The notes beneath the pieces are model-generated. The model was given only the letters and a program-made list of their open reading frames with translations, was not told the origin of the DNA and searched no databases. From Actinomycetota bacterium (GTDB lineage Bacteria; Actinomycetota; Actinomycetes; S36-B12; UBA10799), in contig JACJWU010000006.1 in assembly GCA_020636995.1 (NCBI GenBank), positions 220,670-284,669 on the forward strand: a stretch of DNA of 64,000 bases, given 5' to 3'. The translations under genes and the position numbers were made by a program. The number at the start of each line of letters is the position of its first letter. Position 1 is the stretch's first letter. This document shows, one piece after another, positions 34,561 to 43,633 of this stretch.

Positions 34561-36230
34561 TGCTCCTCCGGCTTCTTCGGCGGCACCGAGGGCATCCCCA
34601 GCGGAACGCCGACCCCGTCCCAGTTCAGCAGGTTCACCCGAGCGTCCCGCTGCTCCGCGGGCACGATCGTCTCGGACTTCTGACGCTGCGCCAACGCGTG
34701 GAACGTTTCGACCGCGACCGGCACCGGTCGGCCGGAGGCCTCCCCGAACGGTCCCTGCTCGTACATGCCAGGCGCGCCCTCATAGTCCAGGGAACAGGCG
34801 ATCTCTTCGAGGTTCTTCGCGGTCTCCGTGTGTGCCTCGGGGATGACGTAGCGGTCCTCGTACTTCGCGATCGCCAGCAGGCGGTAAAGGCTGAACATCT
34901 CCTGCTCGCTCATACCAACCGCAGCCGGAATAGCCGCGTCGGGCGGATTGCCCAGGTTGCTGTCACGCATGAACGCGCGCATCGCCGCCAGCACCCCCAG
35001 GCTGTTCTTGACGGGCACCACATCACCGGCGGTGAACAACTCCGCAAGGTACTCGATCGGGATCCGCAGTGCGTTGAGCGCTCCGAAGAGGTTGCCGGCG
35101 TCCTCAGCGTCGTTACCGGTCTCGCGCAGGGCGTCGACTACCGGCGACAACGGCGGGATGTACCAGACCATGGGCATGGTCCGGTATTCCGGATGCAGCG
35201 GCAGCGCCACCTTGTACTTCTTGGCCAAGGCGTACACCGGCGACCGTTTGGCCGCCTCCAGCCAGTCCTGCGGGATTCCGTCGCGACGTGCCTGCTCGAT
35301 GACTTCCGGGTCGTCCGGGTCCAGGATCAGGTCCAGCTGCGCCTCATACAGATCCTGCTCGTTCTCCGTGGCTGCCGCCTCTGTGACTCTGTCCGCGTCG
35401 TAGAGGAACAGGCCGAGATAACGCAGTCGGCCCACACACGTCTCCGAGCACACAGTGGGCAGACCCACCTCGATGCGCGGGTAGCACAGCGTGCACTTCT
35501 CCGCCTTGCCGGTGCGGTGGTTGAAGTACACCTTCTTGTACGGACAACCGGTGACACACATGCGCCAGCCGCGGCAGGCGTCCTGGTCCACCAGGACGAT
35601 TCCGTCCTCGCTGCGCTTGTACATGGCACCGGACGGACAACTGGCCACACAGGCCGGATTCAGGCAGTGTTCGCAGATGCGCGGCAGGTAGAACATGAAC
35701 GCCTGCTCGAACTCCAGCTTCACCCGGTCGCCGACATCCTTCTTGATCTTCAGCAGAACCGGGTCCGCGGGGGCGAGTTCCGGGCCACCGGCCAGATCGT
35801 CGTCCCAGTTCGCCGACCACTCGATCTTCATGGGCTTGCCGGTGATCAAGGACTTGGGACGCGCGACCGGCGTGTGCTCACCGAGGGGGGCGGAGATGAG
35901 GTTGTCGTACTCGTACGTCCACGGCTCGTAGTAATCGCGAAGCTCCGGCAGTTTGGGGTTGCTGAAGATCATCGACAGCCGGTGCAAACGCCCGCCCGAT
36001 CGCAGCTTGAGTTTGCCGCGCTTGGTCCGGACCCATCCGCCCTTCCACTTGTCCTGATCCTGATAGGTGCGCGGGTACCCCTGGCCGGGGCGGGTCTCGA
36101 CGTTGTTGAACCACACGTACTCGACCCCGGCGCGGTTGGTCCACGCCTGCTTGCACGTCACCGAGCAGGTGTGACACCCGATGCACTTGTCGAGGTTCAT
36201 CACCATGCCCATCTGGGCCATCACCTTCAT
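34557..36230 (-). CDS. narH: Respiratory nitrate reductase beta subunit
   Basis: 557 residues from ATG 36230, with AGGAG 7 nt upstream (the frame extends seven codons further). NarH is the iron-sulfur electron wire between NarI and NarG on the cytoplasmic face. Four cysteine groups are visible: CIGCHTCSVTCK at about 16-27, ICEHCLNPACVASCPSG, CRGWRMCVTGCPYKKVYF with the Trp that marks the 3Fe-4S cluster, and KCTLCYPR followed by CSETCVGR. Length is slightly above E. coli NarH. An 82-bp gap with a hairpin separates it from narG. Confidence 0.97.
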   Translation of the reverse strand: MKVMAQMGMVMNLDKCIGCHTCSVTCKQAWTNRAGVEYVWFNNVETRPGQGYPRTYQDQDKWKGGWVRTKRGKLKLRSGGRLHRLSMIFSNPKLPELRDYYEPWTYEYDNLISAPLGEHTPVARPKSLITGKPMKIEWSANWDDDLAGGPELAPADPVLLKIKKDVGDRVKLEFEQAFMFYLPRICEHCLNPACVASCPSGAMYKRSEDGIVLVDQDACRGWRMCVTGCPYKKVYFNHRTGKAEKCTLCYPRIEVGLPTVCSETCVGRLRYLGLFLYDADRVTEAAATENEQDLYEAQLDLILDPDDPEVIEQARRDGIPQDWLEAAKRSPVYALAKKYKVALPLHPEYRTMPMVWYIPPLSPVVDALRETGNDAEDAGNLFGALNALRIPIEYLAELFTAGDVVPVKNSLGVLAAMRAFMRDSNLGNPPDAAIPAAVGMSEQEMFSLYRLLAIAKYEDRYVIPEAHTETAKNLEEIACSLDYEGAPGMYEQGPFGEASGRPVPVAVETFHALAQRQKSETIVPAEQRDARVNLLNWDGVGVPLGMPSVPPKKPEEQ

Positions 36231-36249
36231 GACGCGACTCCTGTCGGAC

Positions 36250-36296
36250 AAGGTTGAATGAGAACGACAACTGAGTGGTCGGATTCCTTCAAGCTT
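36250..36296. repeat. Dispersed hairpin, copy 2, in the narG-narH gap
   Basis: AAGGTTGAATGAGAACGAC (36250-36268) pairs 14 of 19 with the arm at 36278-36296 around the loop AACTGAGTG. Left arm and loop match the element at 27706-27760. Lying inside an operon, it could attenuate, process or stabilise the nar mRNA and so set the NarG to NarH ratio, or be a mobile repeat that landed there. Confidence 0.65.
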
Positions 36297-36312
36297 CGAA
36301 ATCCTGGGCTCA

Positions 36313-39300
36313 TCAGTACTGCACCTCCTGCGAGCGGCGGCGGATCACCGTGACCTCGTCGCGCTGGTTCCCGGTCGGCCCGAGGTAGTTGAGGAAGAAG
36401 GACAACTGGGCGTATCCACCGACGACGTGGGTGGGCTTGATGAGCAGCCGTGTCAGCGAGTTGTGGATGCCGCCGCGCAGCCCTGATGTTTCGGTCCGTG
36501 GCACGTCCACCGTCCGGTCCTTGGCGTGGTACATGAACACGGTTCCCGCAGGCATTCGGTGGGACACGATGGCACGGGCGACGACCACACCGTTGCGGTT
36601 GTAGGCCTCGATCCACTCGTTGTCCTTGACCCCGATCGCGTCGGCATCCTGCGGACTCATCCAGATCTCAGGACCACCGCGCGACAACGAGAGCATGAAC
36701 AGGTTGTCCTGGTACTCGGAGTGGATCGACCACTTGGAGTGCGGGGTGAGGTAGCGCACCGTCACCTCGCGTCCCTGCCCCGTCCCCTGGTCGCCGTACA
36801 ACCGGTGCATGTTCAGCGGCGGCCGGAACGTGGGCATCTGTTCGCCGATCTCCGTCATCCAGTCGTGATCGAGGAAGAAATGCTGGCGACCGGTCAGCGT
36901 GTGCCACGGCTTCAGGCGTTCGACGTTGATCGTGAATGCCGTGTAGCGGCGCCCGCCGTGCTCACTGCCCGACCACTCCGGGCTGGTGATGACCGGCACC
37001 GGGCGGGCTTGGGTATCGGCGAAGGAGATCCGCTTTCCCTCGTTGTCCAGCGCCAGGTCGGCCAGGCGCTGCCCGGTGCGCTCCTCCACCCCGCGGAAAC
37101 CTTCGACCGCGACCCGTCCGTTGGTTGTGCCGGACAGCGTGAGGATCGCCTCGCATGCCTGCGCCGCGGTGACGATGGCCGGTTGCCCGGCAGTCGGACC
37201 GTCGGGGATCACACCGTTGAGGCGCCGCAAAAGATCCATCTCCGGCGCGGTCTTGACCGCTACCCCTTTGGTCACGGTGCCGAGGGTCTCCAGCAGCGGG
37301 CCCAGCGCCGTCATCTTCGCACCGACCGTGGTGTAGTCGCGCTCGCAGACGATCAGCTTGGGTGCGGTGACCCCGGGGATCAGATCGACCTCGCCCTTGC
37401 GCCAGTCCTTCACGACACCGCCCGGGACGGCCATCTCGTCGGGGGTGTCGTGGTACAGCGGGATGCACATCAGATCCTCGAACGTCTCCAGATGGCCGTG
37501 GGCCAACTCCGAGACCTTGCGCCCGAGGTCACCGAAGATGTCGTAGTCGCTCTTCGTCTCCCAGGGCGGGTCGATGGCCGGCGTGAACGCATGGACGTAG
37601 GGGTGCATGTCCGTGCTCGAGATGTCGTGTTTCTCGTACCAGGTGGCCGCGGGCAGCAAGATGTCGCCGAACAGGCCCGTCGAGGTCATCCGGAAATCGA
37701 TGCTGACCAGCAGGTCGAGTTTGCCCGACGGGCCCTCGTCGCGCCACGTCACCACGTCCGAACGATCCGGGGTCTCCGAGGCGCGCACGGCGTTGCTGGT
37801 TCCCAGCAGGTGCTTGAGGAAGTACTCGTTGCCCTTGCTGGACGAGCCGAGCAGGTTGGCCCGCCACACCGTGAGCACCCGGGGCCAGTTCTCCGGTGCG
37901 TCCGGGTCCTCGATCGCGAAGCGCATGTCGCCGGACAGCAGTTGCTGCTTGACGTACTCGGCCGGTTCCATCCCGGCCTCACGGGCCTCCCGGACGATCT
38001 CGATCGGGTTGCGGTTGAGGCTCGGGAACGACGGCATCCAGCCGGAACGAGCCGACTGCGCGATCGTGTCGATCATCGTCGCGCCCTCGAAACGCCCCTC
38101 TCCCAGCGGCGTGGCCAACAGGTCGGCGCCCAGGTTGTCGTAGCGCCACTGGTCGGTGTTGACGTACCAGAAGGCAGTGCCGATCATCTGCCGGGCGGGC
38201 CTCTGCCAGTCCAGGGCGAAGGCCAGATTCGCCCAGCCGGTGATCGGTCGCGCCTTCTCCTGGCCCACGTAGTGCGCCCAGCCGCCGCCATTGACGCCCT
38301 GGCATCCGGTCATCGTGATCATGGCCAGGAACGTGCGGTAGATGGTGTCGGAGTGGAACCAGTGGTTCGTGCCGGCCCCCAGGATGATCATCGAACGGCC
38401 GCCGGACTCCTCGGCGTTCTGCGCGAACTCCCGTCCGATCCGTGCGGCCATCGAGGCCGGCACGCCGGTGATCTCCTCCTGCCACGCCGGGGTGTAGGGC
38501 GCCGGGTCGTCGTAGCCCTGCGGCCAATCACCCGGCAGGCCGTCGCGACCCACGCCGTACTGGGCGAGCATGAGGTCGTACACGGTGGTGACCAGGCGCT
38601 GGCCGCCGGCGGTCTCGACAGGCACCACGGGGACACCCCGGGTGTGCACACCGCCGCCCTCGCCGTCCTGCTGACCGACATCGAATCGGGGGAGGTGGAC
38701 CTGGACGTTCTGCGAGCCCCCGGCGCCGTACAGGGACAGCGCCGGGTCGATGCTCTCGAGGTCGAGGTTCCACCGACCCTTGCCGGCTTCCCCGTAGCGG
38801 AAGCCGAGCGACCCGTTGGGCACCACGGCCCGGCCGGAATCACCGTCGATGAGGACGGTCTTGAAAGCCGCCCCCTCGCTGTCGTCCCCGAGGTCGGAGG
38901 CGGTCAGGAACTTGTCCGGGACGTACGCACCGTCCTTCTCCTTCAACGTGATGAGGAAGGGCATGTCCGAGTACTTCTTCACGTACTCGACGAAGCGCGG
39001 CACCTGGCGATCGACGTAGAACTCCTTGAGAATCACGTGACCCATCGCCATGCCGAGGGCGCCGTCGGTGCCGGGATGCGGGTTGAGCCATTCGTCGGCG
39101 AACTTGGTGTTGTCGGCGTAGTCCGGCGAGACGGTCACGACCTTCTGACCGCGATAGCGTGCCTCGGCCATGAAGTGGGCGTCCGGCGTGCGGGTGACTG
39201 GAACGTTGGCGCCCCACATGATCAGGTAACTGGCGTTCCACCAGTCCGCCGATTCGGGCACGTCGGTCTGGTCCCCGAAGACCTGTGGCGATGCCACCGG

Positions 39301-39996
39301 GAGATCGCAGTACCAGTCGTAGAAGCTCAGCATCGCCCCGCCCATGAGACTGATGAAGCGGCTGCCTGCTGCGTGCGAGGCCATGGACATCGCGGGGATC
39401 GGGGAGAAGCCGAAGATCCGGTCCGGGCCGTGCTCCTTGGCCGTGTGGATGTGTGCTGCGGCGATCATCTCGTTGACCTCGGCCCACGAGGACCGGACCA
39501 AGCCGCCCTTGCCTCGCGCGCTCTGATAGGCCCGGCGGGTGTGTTCGTTGCCGACCACCGCGGCCCATGCGTCCACGGGATCGGAGTGGTCCAACTTCGC
39601 GGCGCGATAGGCCTCGAGCAGGATGGAGCGCACGTAGGGATACCGGATCCGTGTGGGCGAGTACGTATACCACGAGAAGGCAGCGCCGCGCGGACATCCG
39701 CGGGGTTCGTACTCCGGGGAGTCCGGGCCGATGGACGGGTAGTCGGTCTGCTGGGTCTCCCAGGTGATGATGCCGTCCTTGACGTACACCTTCCAGGAGC
39801 AGGAACCCGTGCAGTTCACACCGTGCGTGGAGCGGACCACCTTGTCGTGGCTCCAGCGGTCGCGGTAGAAGACATCACCCTCGCGGCCGCCGTGTCGGGT
39901 CACGGTGCGCAGGTCGGATGAGACCTCACCCGGGGTGAAGAACCTTCCCGCCTTGACGAGGAATTCGTCGGTGGCGTCCGATCGCGTGGTGGTCAT
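36313..39996 (-). CDS. narG: Respiratory nitrate reductase alpha subunit
   Basis: 1227 residues, normal NarG length. Reduces nitrate to nitrite at a Mo-bis-MGD site in the cytoplasm. The N-terminal THGVNCTGSCSWKVYVKDG holds the His and Cys ligands of the FS0 4Fe-4S cluster. SPEYEPRGCPRGAAFSWYTY continues it, and MWGANVPVTRTPDAHF is diagnostic for NarG; the proximal LGAGTNHWFHSDTIYRT and C-terminal YHAKDRTVDVPRTETSGLRG are also conserved. No Tat signal. The start overlaps the regulator stop by 4 bp, so regulator and enzyme are co-translated. Moco comes from the genes at 43.6-48.1 kb. Confidence 0.98.
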   Translation of the reverse strand: MTTTRSDATDEFLVKAGRFFTPGEVSSDLRTVTRHGGREGDVFYRDRWSHDKVVRSTHGVNCTGSCSWKVYVKDGIITWETQQTDYPSIGPDSPEYEPRGCPRGAAFSWYTYSPTRIRYPYVRSILLEAYRAAKLDHSDPVDAWAAVVGNEHTRRAYQSARGKGGLVRSSWAEVNEMIAAAHIHTAKEHGPDRIFGFSPIPAMSMASHAAGSRFISLMGGAMLSFYDWYCDLPVASPQVFGDQTDVPESADWWNASYLIMWGANVPVTRTPDAHFMAEARYRGQKVVTVSPDYADNTKFADEWLNPHPGTDGALGMAMGHVILKEFYVDRQVPRFVEYVKKYSDMPFLITLKEKDGAYVPDKFLTASDLGDDSEGAAFKTVLIDGDSGRAVVPNGSLGFRYGEAGKGRWNLDLESIDPALSLYGAGGSQNVQVHLPRFDVGQQDGEGGGVHTRGVPVVPVETAGGQRLVTTVYDLMLAQYGVGRDGLPGDWPQGYDDPAPYTPAWQEEITGVPASMAARIGREFAQNAEESGGRSMIILGAGTNHWFHSDTIYRTFLAMITMTGCQGVNGGGWAHYVGQEKARPITGWANLAFALDWQRPARQMIGTAFWYVNTDQWRYDNLGADLLATPLGEGRFEGATMIDTIAQSARSGWMPSFPSLNRNPIEIVREAREAGMEPAEYVKQQLLSGDMRFAIEDPDAPENWPRVLTVWRANLLGSSSKGNEYFLKHLLGTSNAVRASETPDRSDVVTWRDEGPSGKLDLLVSIDFRMTSTGLFGDILLPAATWYEKHDISSTDMHPYVHAFTPAIDPPWETKSDYDIFGDLGRKVSELAHGHLETFEDLMCIPLYHDTPDEMAVPGGVVKDWRKGEVDLIPGVTAPKLIVCERDYTTVGAKMTALGPLLETLGTVTKGVAVKTAPEMDLLRRLNGVIPDGPTAGQPAIVTAAQACEAILTLSGTTNGRVAVEGFRGVEERTGQRLADLALDNEGKRISFADTQARPVPVITSPEWSGSEHGGRRYTAFTINVERLKPWHTLTGRQHFFLDHDWMTEIGEQMPTFRPPLNMHRLYGDQGTGQGREVTVRYLTPHSKWSIHSEYQDNLFMLSLSRGGPEIWMSPQDADAIGVKDNEWIEAYNRNGVVVARAIVSHRMPAGTVFMYHAKDRTVDVPRTETSGLRGGIHNSLTRLLIKPTHVVGGYAQLSFFLNYLGPTGNQRDEVTVIRRRSQEVQY

Positions 39997-40772
39997 GCGG
40001 TCCTCCTCGACCTCTTGGACTTGCGGTTCGTCGGCTCGGCAGCCACGGTTCGCTCAGGCGCCGATCCGGCTACCACGCGCTGTGGTCCCACGTCGGGGCG
40101 GTGCAGGTGGGCCACACACACCCCGCGACGCGGGAAGACGTCGACCGAGGCCAGTGCAACGGGCTGTCCGGTCCCAGCGAGGATCTGCTCCACCGCGTGG
40201 GCGTGGATGTCACAGATGACCGGATTGTCGGCGATCAGTGCCGCGTAGGGACACCGGCCGAGGTAGATGGCATCCCCGACCGGCGACACGTCAACCTCGA
40301 AACCGAGCCGACCCAACGATCGGGCCGCAATGGTCACCGCCTCGTCCGGGGTGGCAGCCGACTCCTTCGCGACACGGTCGCTCTCCCGCCAGCGCCGCGC
40401 TGCCTGGACAGCCAGGGCTGGGTCAGTCGAATCGCTGAGGGTCTGAGAGAGGTCTGACGCCAGCTGCGAGTACCGATCCTCTTCGGCCGCGGTGCTGTAC
40501 AGCCACTTCGGCCGGCCGCGACCCGCGGTGAGTTCTCTGGTGCGCTCGACCTTGCCCGCCGCGCGGAGAACCTCCAGATGTGTCCGCACGGTGTTCACGT
40601 GCAGATTGGCCACCTTCGCGATGTCCTCCACACTCAACCGCTGTTCGGACTCCCGCACGATGCGCAGGATGTTGTCTCTGCTGTTGTCGGCGTCCGCAGA
40701 ATCGCCGCGCGAGGCGAAGTGGCTCAGCCGTGCCAATGTGCGCCCGATGCTTTCTGCGCTTCCCGCGACCAT
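39993..40772 (-). CDS. Winged-helix regulator with Cys cluster, nar operon
   Basis: About 259 residues from ATG 40772; an in-frame GTG at 40796 is possible. The winged helix lies at roughly 35-100 (NILRIVRESEQRLSVEDIAK, VANLHVNTVRTHLEVLRAAG) and ends in the TAGRGRPKWLY wing. The sensor domain has GRCPYAALIADNPVICDIHA and RRGVCVAHL, cysteines as in Fe-S type regulators and like the one at 25299. A basic tail (RKSKRSRRTA) follows. It precedes narG with a 4-bp overlap, so it is the first gene of the operon and probably controls it and the divergent narK genes in response to oxygen, NO or nitrate. Confidence 0.87.
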   Translation of the reverse strand: MVAGSAESIGRTLARLSHFASRGDSADADNSRDNILRIVRESEQRLSVEDIAKVANLHVNTVRTHLEVLRAAGKVERTRELTAGRGRPKWLYSTAAEEDRYSQLASDLSQTLSDSTDPALAVQAARRWRESDRVAKESAATPDEAVTIAARSLGRLGFEVDVSPVGDAIYLGRCPYAALIADNPVICDIHAHAVEQILAGTGQPVALASVDVFPRRGVCVAHLHRPDVGPQRVVAGSAPERTVAAEPTNRKSKRSRRTA

Positions 40773-40798
40773 AAAACATTCATACCACATATCCACCG

Positions 40799-40812
40799 TT
40801 GATTTTAATTAA
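40799..40812. promoter_or_regulatory. FNR/CRP-like palindrome between nar operon and narK
   Basis: TTGAT-TTTA-ATTAA fits the FNR consensus TTGAT-N4-ATCAA with one mismatch. It sits 43 bp before the narK1 ATG and 26 bp before the regulator start, in the most AT-rich stretch of the window. That position allows control of both divergent units. Nearby TAACAT (40821-40826) is one possible plus-strand -10. The match is seen; binding by an FNR-type protein is inferred. Confidence 0.6.
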
Positions 40813-40855
40813 CACGGTGCTAACATCTCAAGCAGTGAATAAAGAGGGGGCTGAC

Positions 40856-42244
40856 ATGACCGCCACTGAGACCGCACCTGCGACGGAACCTCCGGCAGAG
40901 GGCCACGGTTGGAACCTGCGCCCCGGGGCCGTTCGGGTGCTGGTGATCTCCACCGTCGGCTTCACCCTGATGTTCGCGGTGTGGCTGATGTTCGGGGTGC
41001 TCGGTATCCCCATCCGCAAGGAGTTCGGCCTCAGCGACGTCCAACTGTCCTGGATCACCGCGGTCGCGGTCCTCAACGGTGCGATCTGGCGCCTACCCGC
41101 CGGCATCCTGGCCGACCGGGTCGGCGGCCGGCTGGTCATGACCGTGATGCTCGCCGCGACGGCCGTCCCGGCGTTCCTGGTATCCACCGCTGACAACTAC
41201 GTCCAACTGCTCATCTATGCGTTCCTCGTCGGACTGGCGGGCAACGCCTTCAGCGTCGGCATCGCTTGGACCAGCGCCTGGTGGCCGTTCCAGCACCAAG
41301 GCTTCGCGCTCGGCGTCTTCGGAGCAGGCAACGTGGGCGCATCGGTCACCAAGTTCATCGGGCCGGCCCTCATCGCCGCCGTCCCGGCGGCCGGCTTCCT
41401 GGGGTTCATCCCCGGTGGCTGGCGCTTCATCCCCTTCCTCTACATGGTGCTGCTGCTGATCATGGCGGCGGTGACGTGGTTCGGCTCCCCCCGCCACGAC
41501 ATCGTGCCGGGACAAGGCCGCTCGCTCGCCTCGATGCTGCGGCCGTTGAAGCAGATGCGGGTGTGGCGCTTCAGCCTCTACTACGTGGTGGTCTTCGGCG
41601 CCTACGTGGCACTGGCCGCGTGGCTGCCCAAGTACTACGTGGACGTGTACGACCAGAGCCTGTCCCACGCGGCCTTGCTGACCGCCCTGTTCATCTTCCC
41701 GGCGTCGCTGCTGCGTCCGGTGGGCGGCTGGATCTCCGACCGCGTCGGAGCACGTCGTGTCATGTACGCGACGTTCGGCGTGATGCTCGTGGCCACGGGA
41801 ATCCTGATGATGCCGTACGGCTACATAGTCATCGAGCGCAACGACGGCACCACCAACGAGATCCTGCCCTGGACGGTGGGCGTCGGCATGTTCACCCTGC
41901 TGGTGTTCATCACCGGATGTGCGATGGGGATCGGCAAGGCGGCCGTCTACAAGCACATCCCCGAGTACTTCCCGAAGGACGTCGGCGCGGTCGGCGGCCT
42001 CGTCGGATCCATCGGCGCGCTCGGCGGGTTCTTCCTGCCGCCCATGTTCGCCTACGCCACGGCGTGGACCGGGGCGCCACAAGCGACCTTCGGCGTGCTG
42101 TTCCTCGTGACCCTCTGGGCGGCCCTGTGGATGCACTGGACGGTCGTCAAGGTCCTGCACCGGGCAAGCCCCGACCTCACCAACAAGTTCGAACACGACT
42201 ACAGCCCGCAGATGCCGGCTGACGAGATGACAGGAGTCAAGTGA
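40856..42244 (+). CDS. narK1: NarK1-type nitrate/H+ symporter (NNP family)
   Basis: 462 residues, twelve membrane helices, MFS. The two nitrate signature motifs are clear: GNVGASVTKFIGPAL in helix 5 and the longer one around KHIPEYFPKDVGAVGGLVGS in helix 11. RLPAGILADRVGGRLVM is the MFS loop 2-3 motif. Type 1 NarK proteins import nitrate with protons. Start ATG 40856 has AGAGGGGG upstream; an in-frame start at 40799 overlaps the FNR-like box. The stop overlaps the narK2 start. Confidence 0.9.
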   Translation: MTATETAPATEPPAEGHGWNLRPGAVRVLVISTVGFTLMFAVWLMFGVLGIPIRKEFGLSDVQLSWITAVAVLNGAIWRLPAGILADRVGGRLVMTVMLAATAVPAFLVSTADNYVQLLIYAFLVGLAGNAFSVGIAWTSAWWPFQHQGFALGVFGAGNVGASVTKFIGPALIAAVPAAGFLGFIPGGWRFIPFLYMVLLLIMAAVTWFGSPRHDIVPGQGRSLASMLRPLKQMRVWRFSLYYVVVFGAYVALAAWLPKYYVDVYDQSLSHAALLTALFIFPASLLRPVGGWISDRVGARRVMYATFGVMLVATGILMMPYGYIVIERNDGTTNEILPWTVGVGMFTLLVFITGCAMGIGKAAVYKHIPEYFPKDVGAVGGLVGSIGALGGFFLPPMFAYATAWTGAPQATFGVLFLVTLWAALWMHWTVVKVLHRASPDLTNKFEHDYSPQMPADEMTGVK

Positions 42245-43578
42245 TGAGTGCTGTATCCAGTGCCCCCACCCGCAAGGGCGGTGACTGGCTCGACAGTTGG
42301 AACCCCGAGGACGCCGCCACGTGGGACTCCGGCAGGGCGTGGAAGACCCTGTGGATCACCACATTCAACCTGACACTGGCCTTCATCACCTGGTTCCTCG
42401 TGTCCGCCATCGCGCCCCAGTTGAACAACATCGGGTTCGATCTGAGCAAGGGGCAGCTCTACTGGCTGGCCGCCATGCCCGGCCTGGCCGGTGGATTCCT
42501 ACGACTGGTCTGGATGTTCTTGCCACCGATCCTGGGCACCCGCAAGTTGGTCTGGATGAGCAGCCTGCTGCTGGTGATCCCCCTAGTCGGCTGGGCGCTG
42601 GCGGTGCAGAACTCCGGGACCTCCTACACGGTGCTGCTGTTGTTGGCGTTCCTCGCCGGTGTCGGCGGTGGTGTGTTCAGCGGGTTCATGCCCAGCACCT
42701 CATATTTCTTCCCCAAGGCGAAGCAGGGCACCGCGCTGGGCATCCAGGCGGGCATCGGCAACTTCGGTGTCAGCATCGTGCAGTTCGTGACGCCGTGGAT
42801 CATCGGCTTCGCCCTCATCGGCGGATCGCAGGCCTTCGTCAACGAGGAGAAGGGCATCAACAAGGAGGTCTGGTACCAGAACGCCGGGTACGTGTGGATC
42901 CCGTTCGTGATCGTGGGCGTCATCCTGGCCTATACGATGCTTCGCTCGGTGCCGGTCCAGGCCCGCGGGGTGAAGGATCAGCTGGACATATTCGGCAACA
43001 AGCACACGTGGCTGATGACCTGGCTGTACGTGCTCACCTTCGGAACCTTCTCCGGCATGGCCGCGCAGTTCGCCCTGCTCATCAAGAACTTCTACGGCAC
43101 ACCATTCGGGGCAGAGGGGATCAACCCGGTCTCCTACGCCTTCCTCGGAGCACTCGTCGGCTCCGCGGCCCGCGTGCTCGCCGGCCCGGTGGCCGACCGT
43201 GTGGGGGGTGCCAAGGTGACTCTGGTGGCGGTCCTCGGGATCGGGCTGTCCGCGCTCTACACGAGTTTCCAGTTGTCCCCCACCTCCGTGGACACGTTCC
43301 CGTCGTTCCTCTGGGGGATGCTGGCGATCTTCTTCTTCGCCGGTGTGGGCAACGCGAGCACCTTCAAGCAGATGCCCATGATCTTCGAGCCCCGGCAGGC
43401 CGGCGGAGTGATCGGGTGGACGGCGGCGATCGCGGCCTTCGGACCGTTCGTGTTCGGCGTCATGTTTGCCACCGGCAACGCCCAGTTGCTCTACTGGCTC
43501 GGCACGCTCAGCTGCGGCATCGGCGCGGTGCTGACCTGGTGGTTCTACGCCCGTCCCGGCGCGGAGAAGCCGTCCTGA
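42244..43578 (+). CDS. narK2: NarK2-type nitrate/nitrite antiporter (NNP family)
   Basis: 444 residues from ATG 42244, overlapping the narK1 stop by one base (TGATG), with AGGAG upstream. The N-terminus GGDWLDSWNPEDAATWDS resembles E. coli NarK (W-x-PED-x-x-W). GIGNFGVSIVQFVTPW is the first nitrate motif; the second is diverged (GNASTFKQMPMIF, then GWTAAIAAFGPFVFG). It likely exchanges nitrite for nitrate, complementing NarK1. In some proteobacteria the two are fused into one protein; here they are separate overlapping genes. Confidence 0.9.
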   Translation: MSAVSSAPTRKGGDWLDSWNPEDAATWDSGRAWKTLWITTFNLTLAFITWFLVSAIAPQLNNIGFDLSKGQLYWLAAMPGLAGGFLRLVWMFLPPILGTRKLVWMSSLLLVIPLVGWALAVQNSGTSYTVLLLLAFLAGVGGGVFSGFMPSTSYFFPKAKQGTALGIQAGIGNFGVSIVQFVTPWIIGFALIGGSQAFVNEEKGINKEVWYQNAGYVWIPFVIVGVILAYTMLRSVPVQARGVKDQLDIFGNKHTWLMTWLYVLTFGTFSGMAAQFALLIKNFYGTPFGAEGINPVSYAFLGALVGSAARVLAGPVADRVGGAKVTLVAVLGIGLSALYTSFQLSPTSVDTFPSFLWGMLAIFFFAGVGNASTFKQMPMIFEPRQAGGVIGWTAAIAAFGPFVFGVMFATGNAQLLYWLGTLSCGIGAVLTWWFYARPGAEKPS

Positions 43579-43633
43579 TGGACCCGGGTGGGGCCGGTCT
43601 GGCGGGACCGGTCCCACCCGCCATCGTTGCCGG

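Noticed and set aside
36526..39921. 1131-residue open frame opposite narG
   Set aside because: Antisense shadow of a long high-GC gene; no recognisable domain or start signal.
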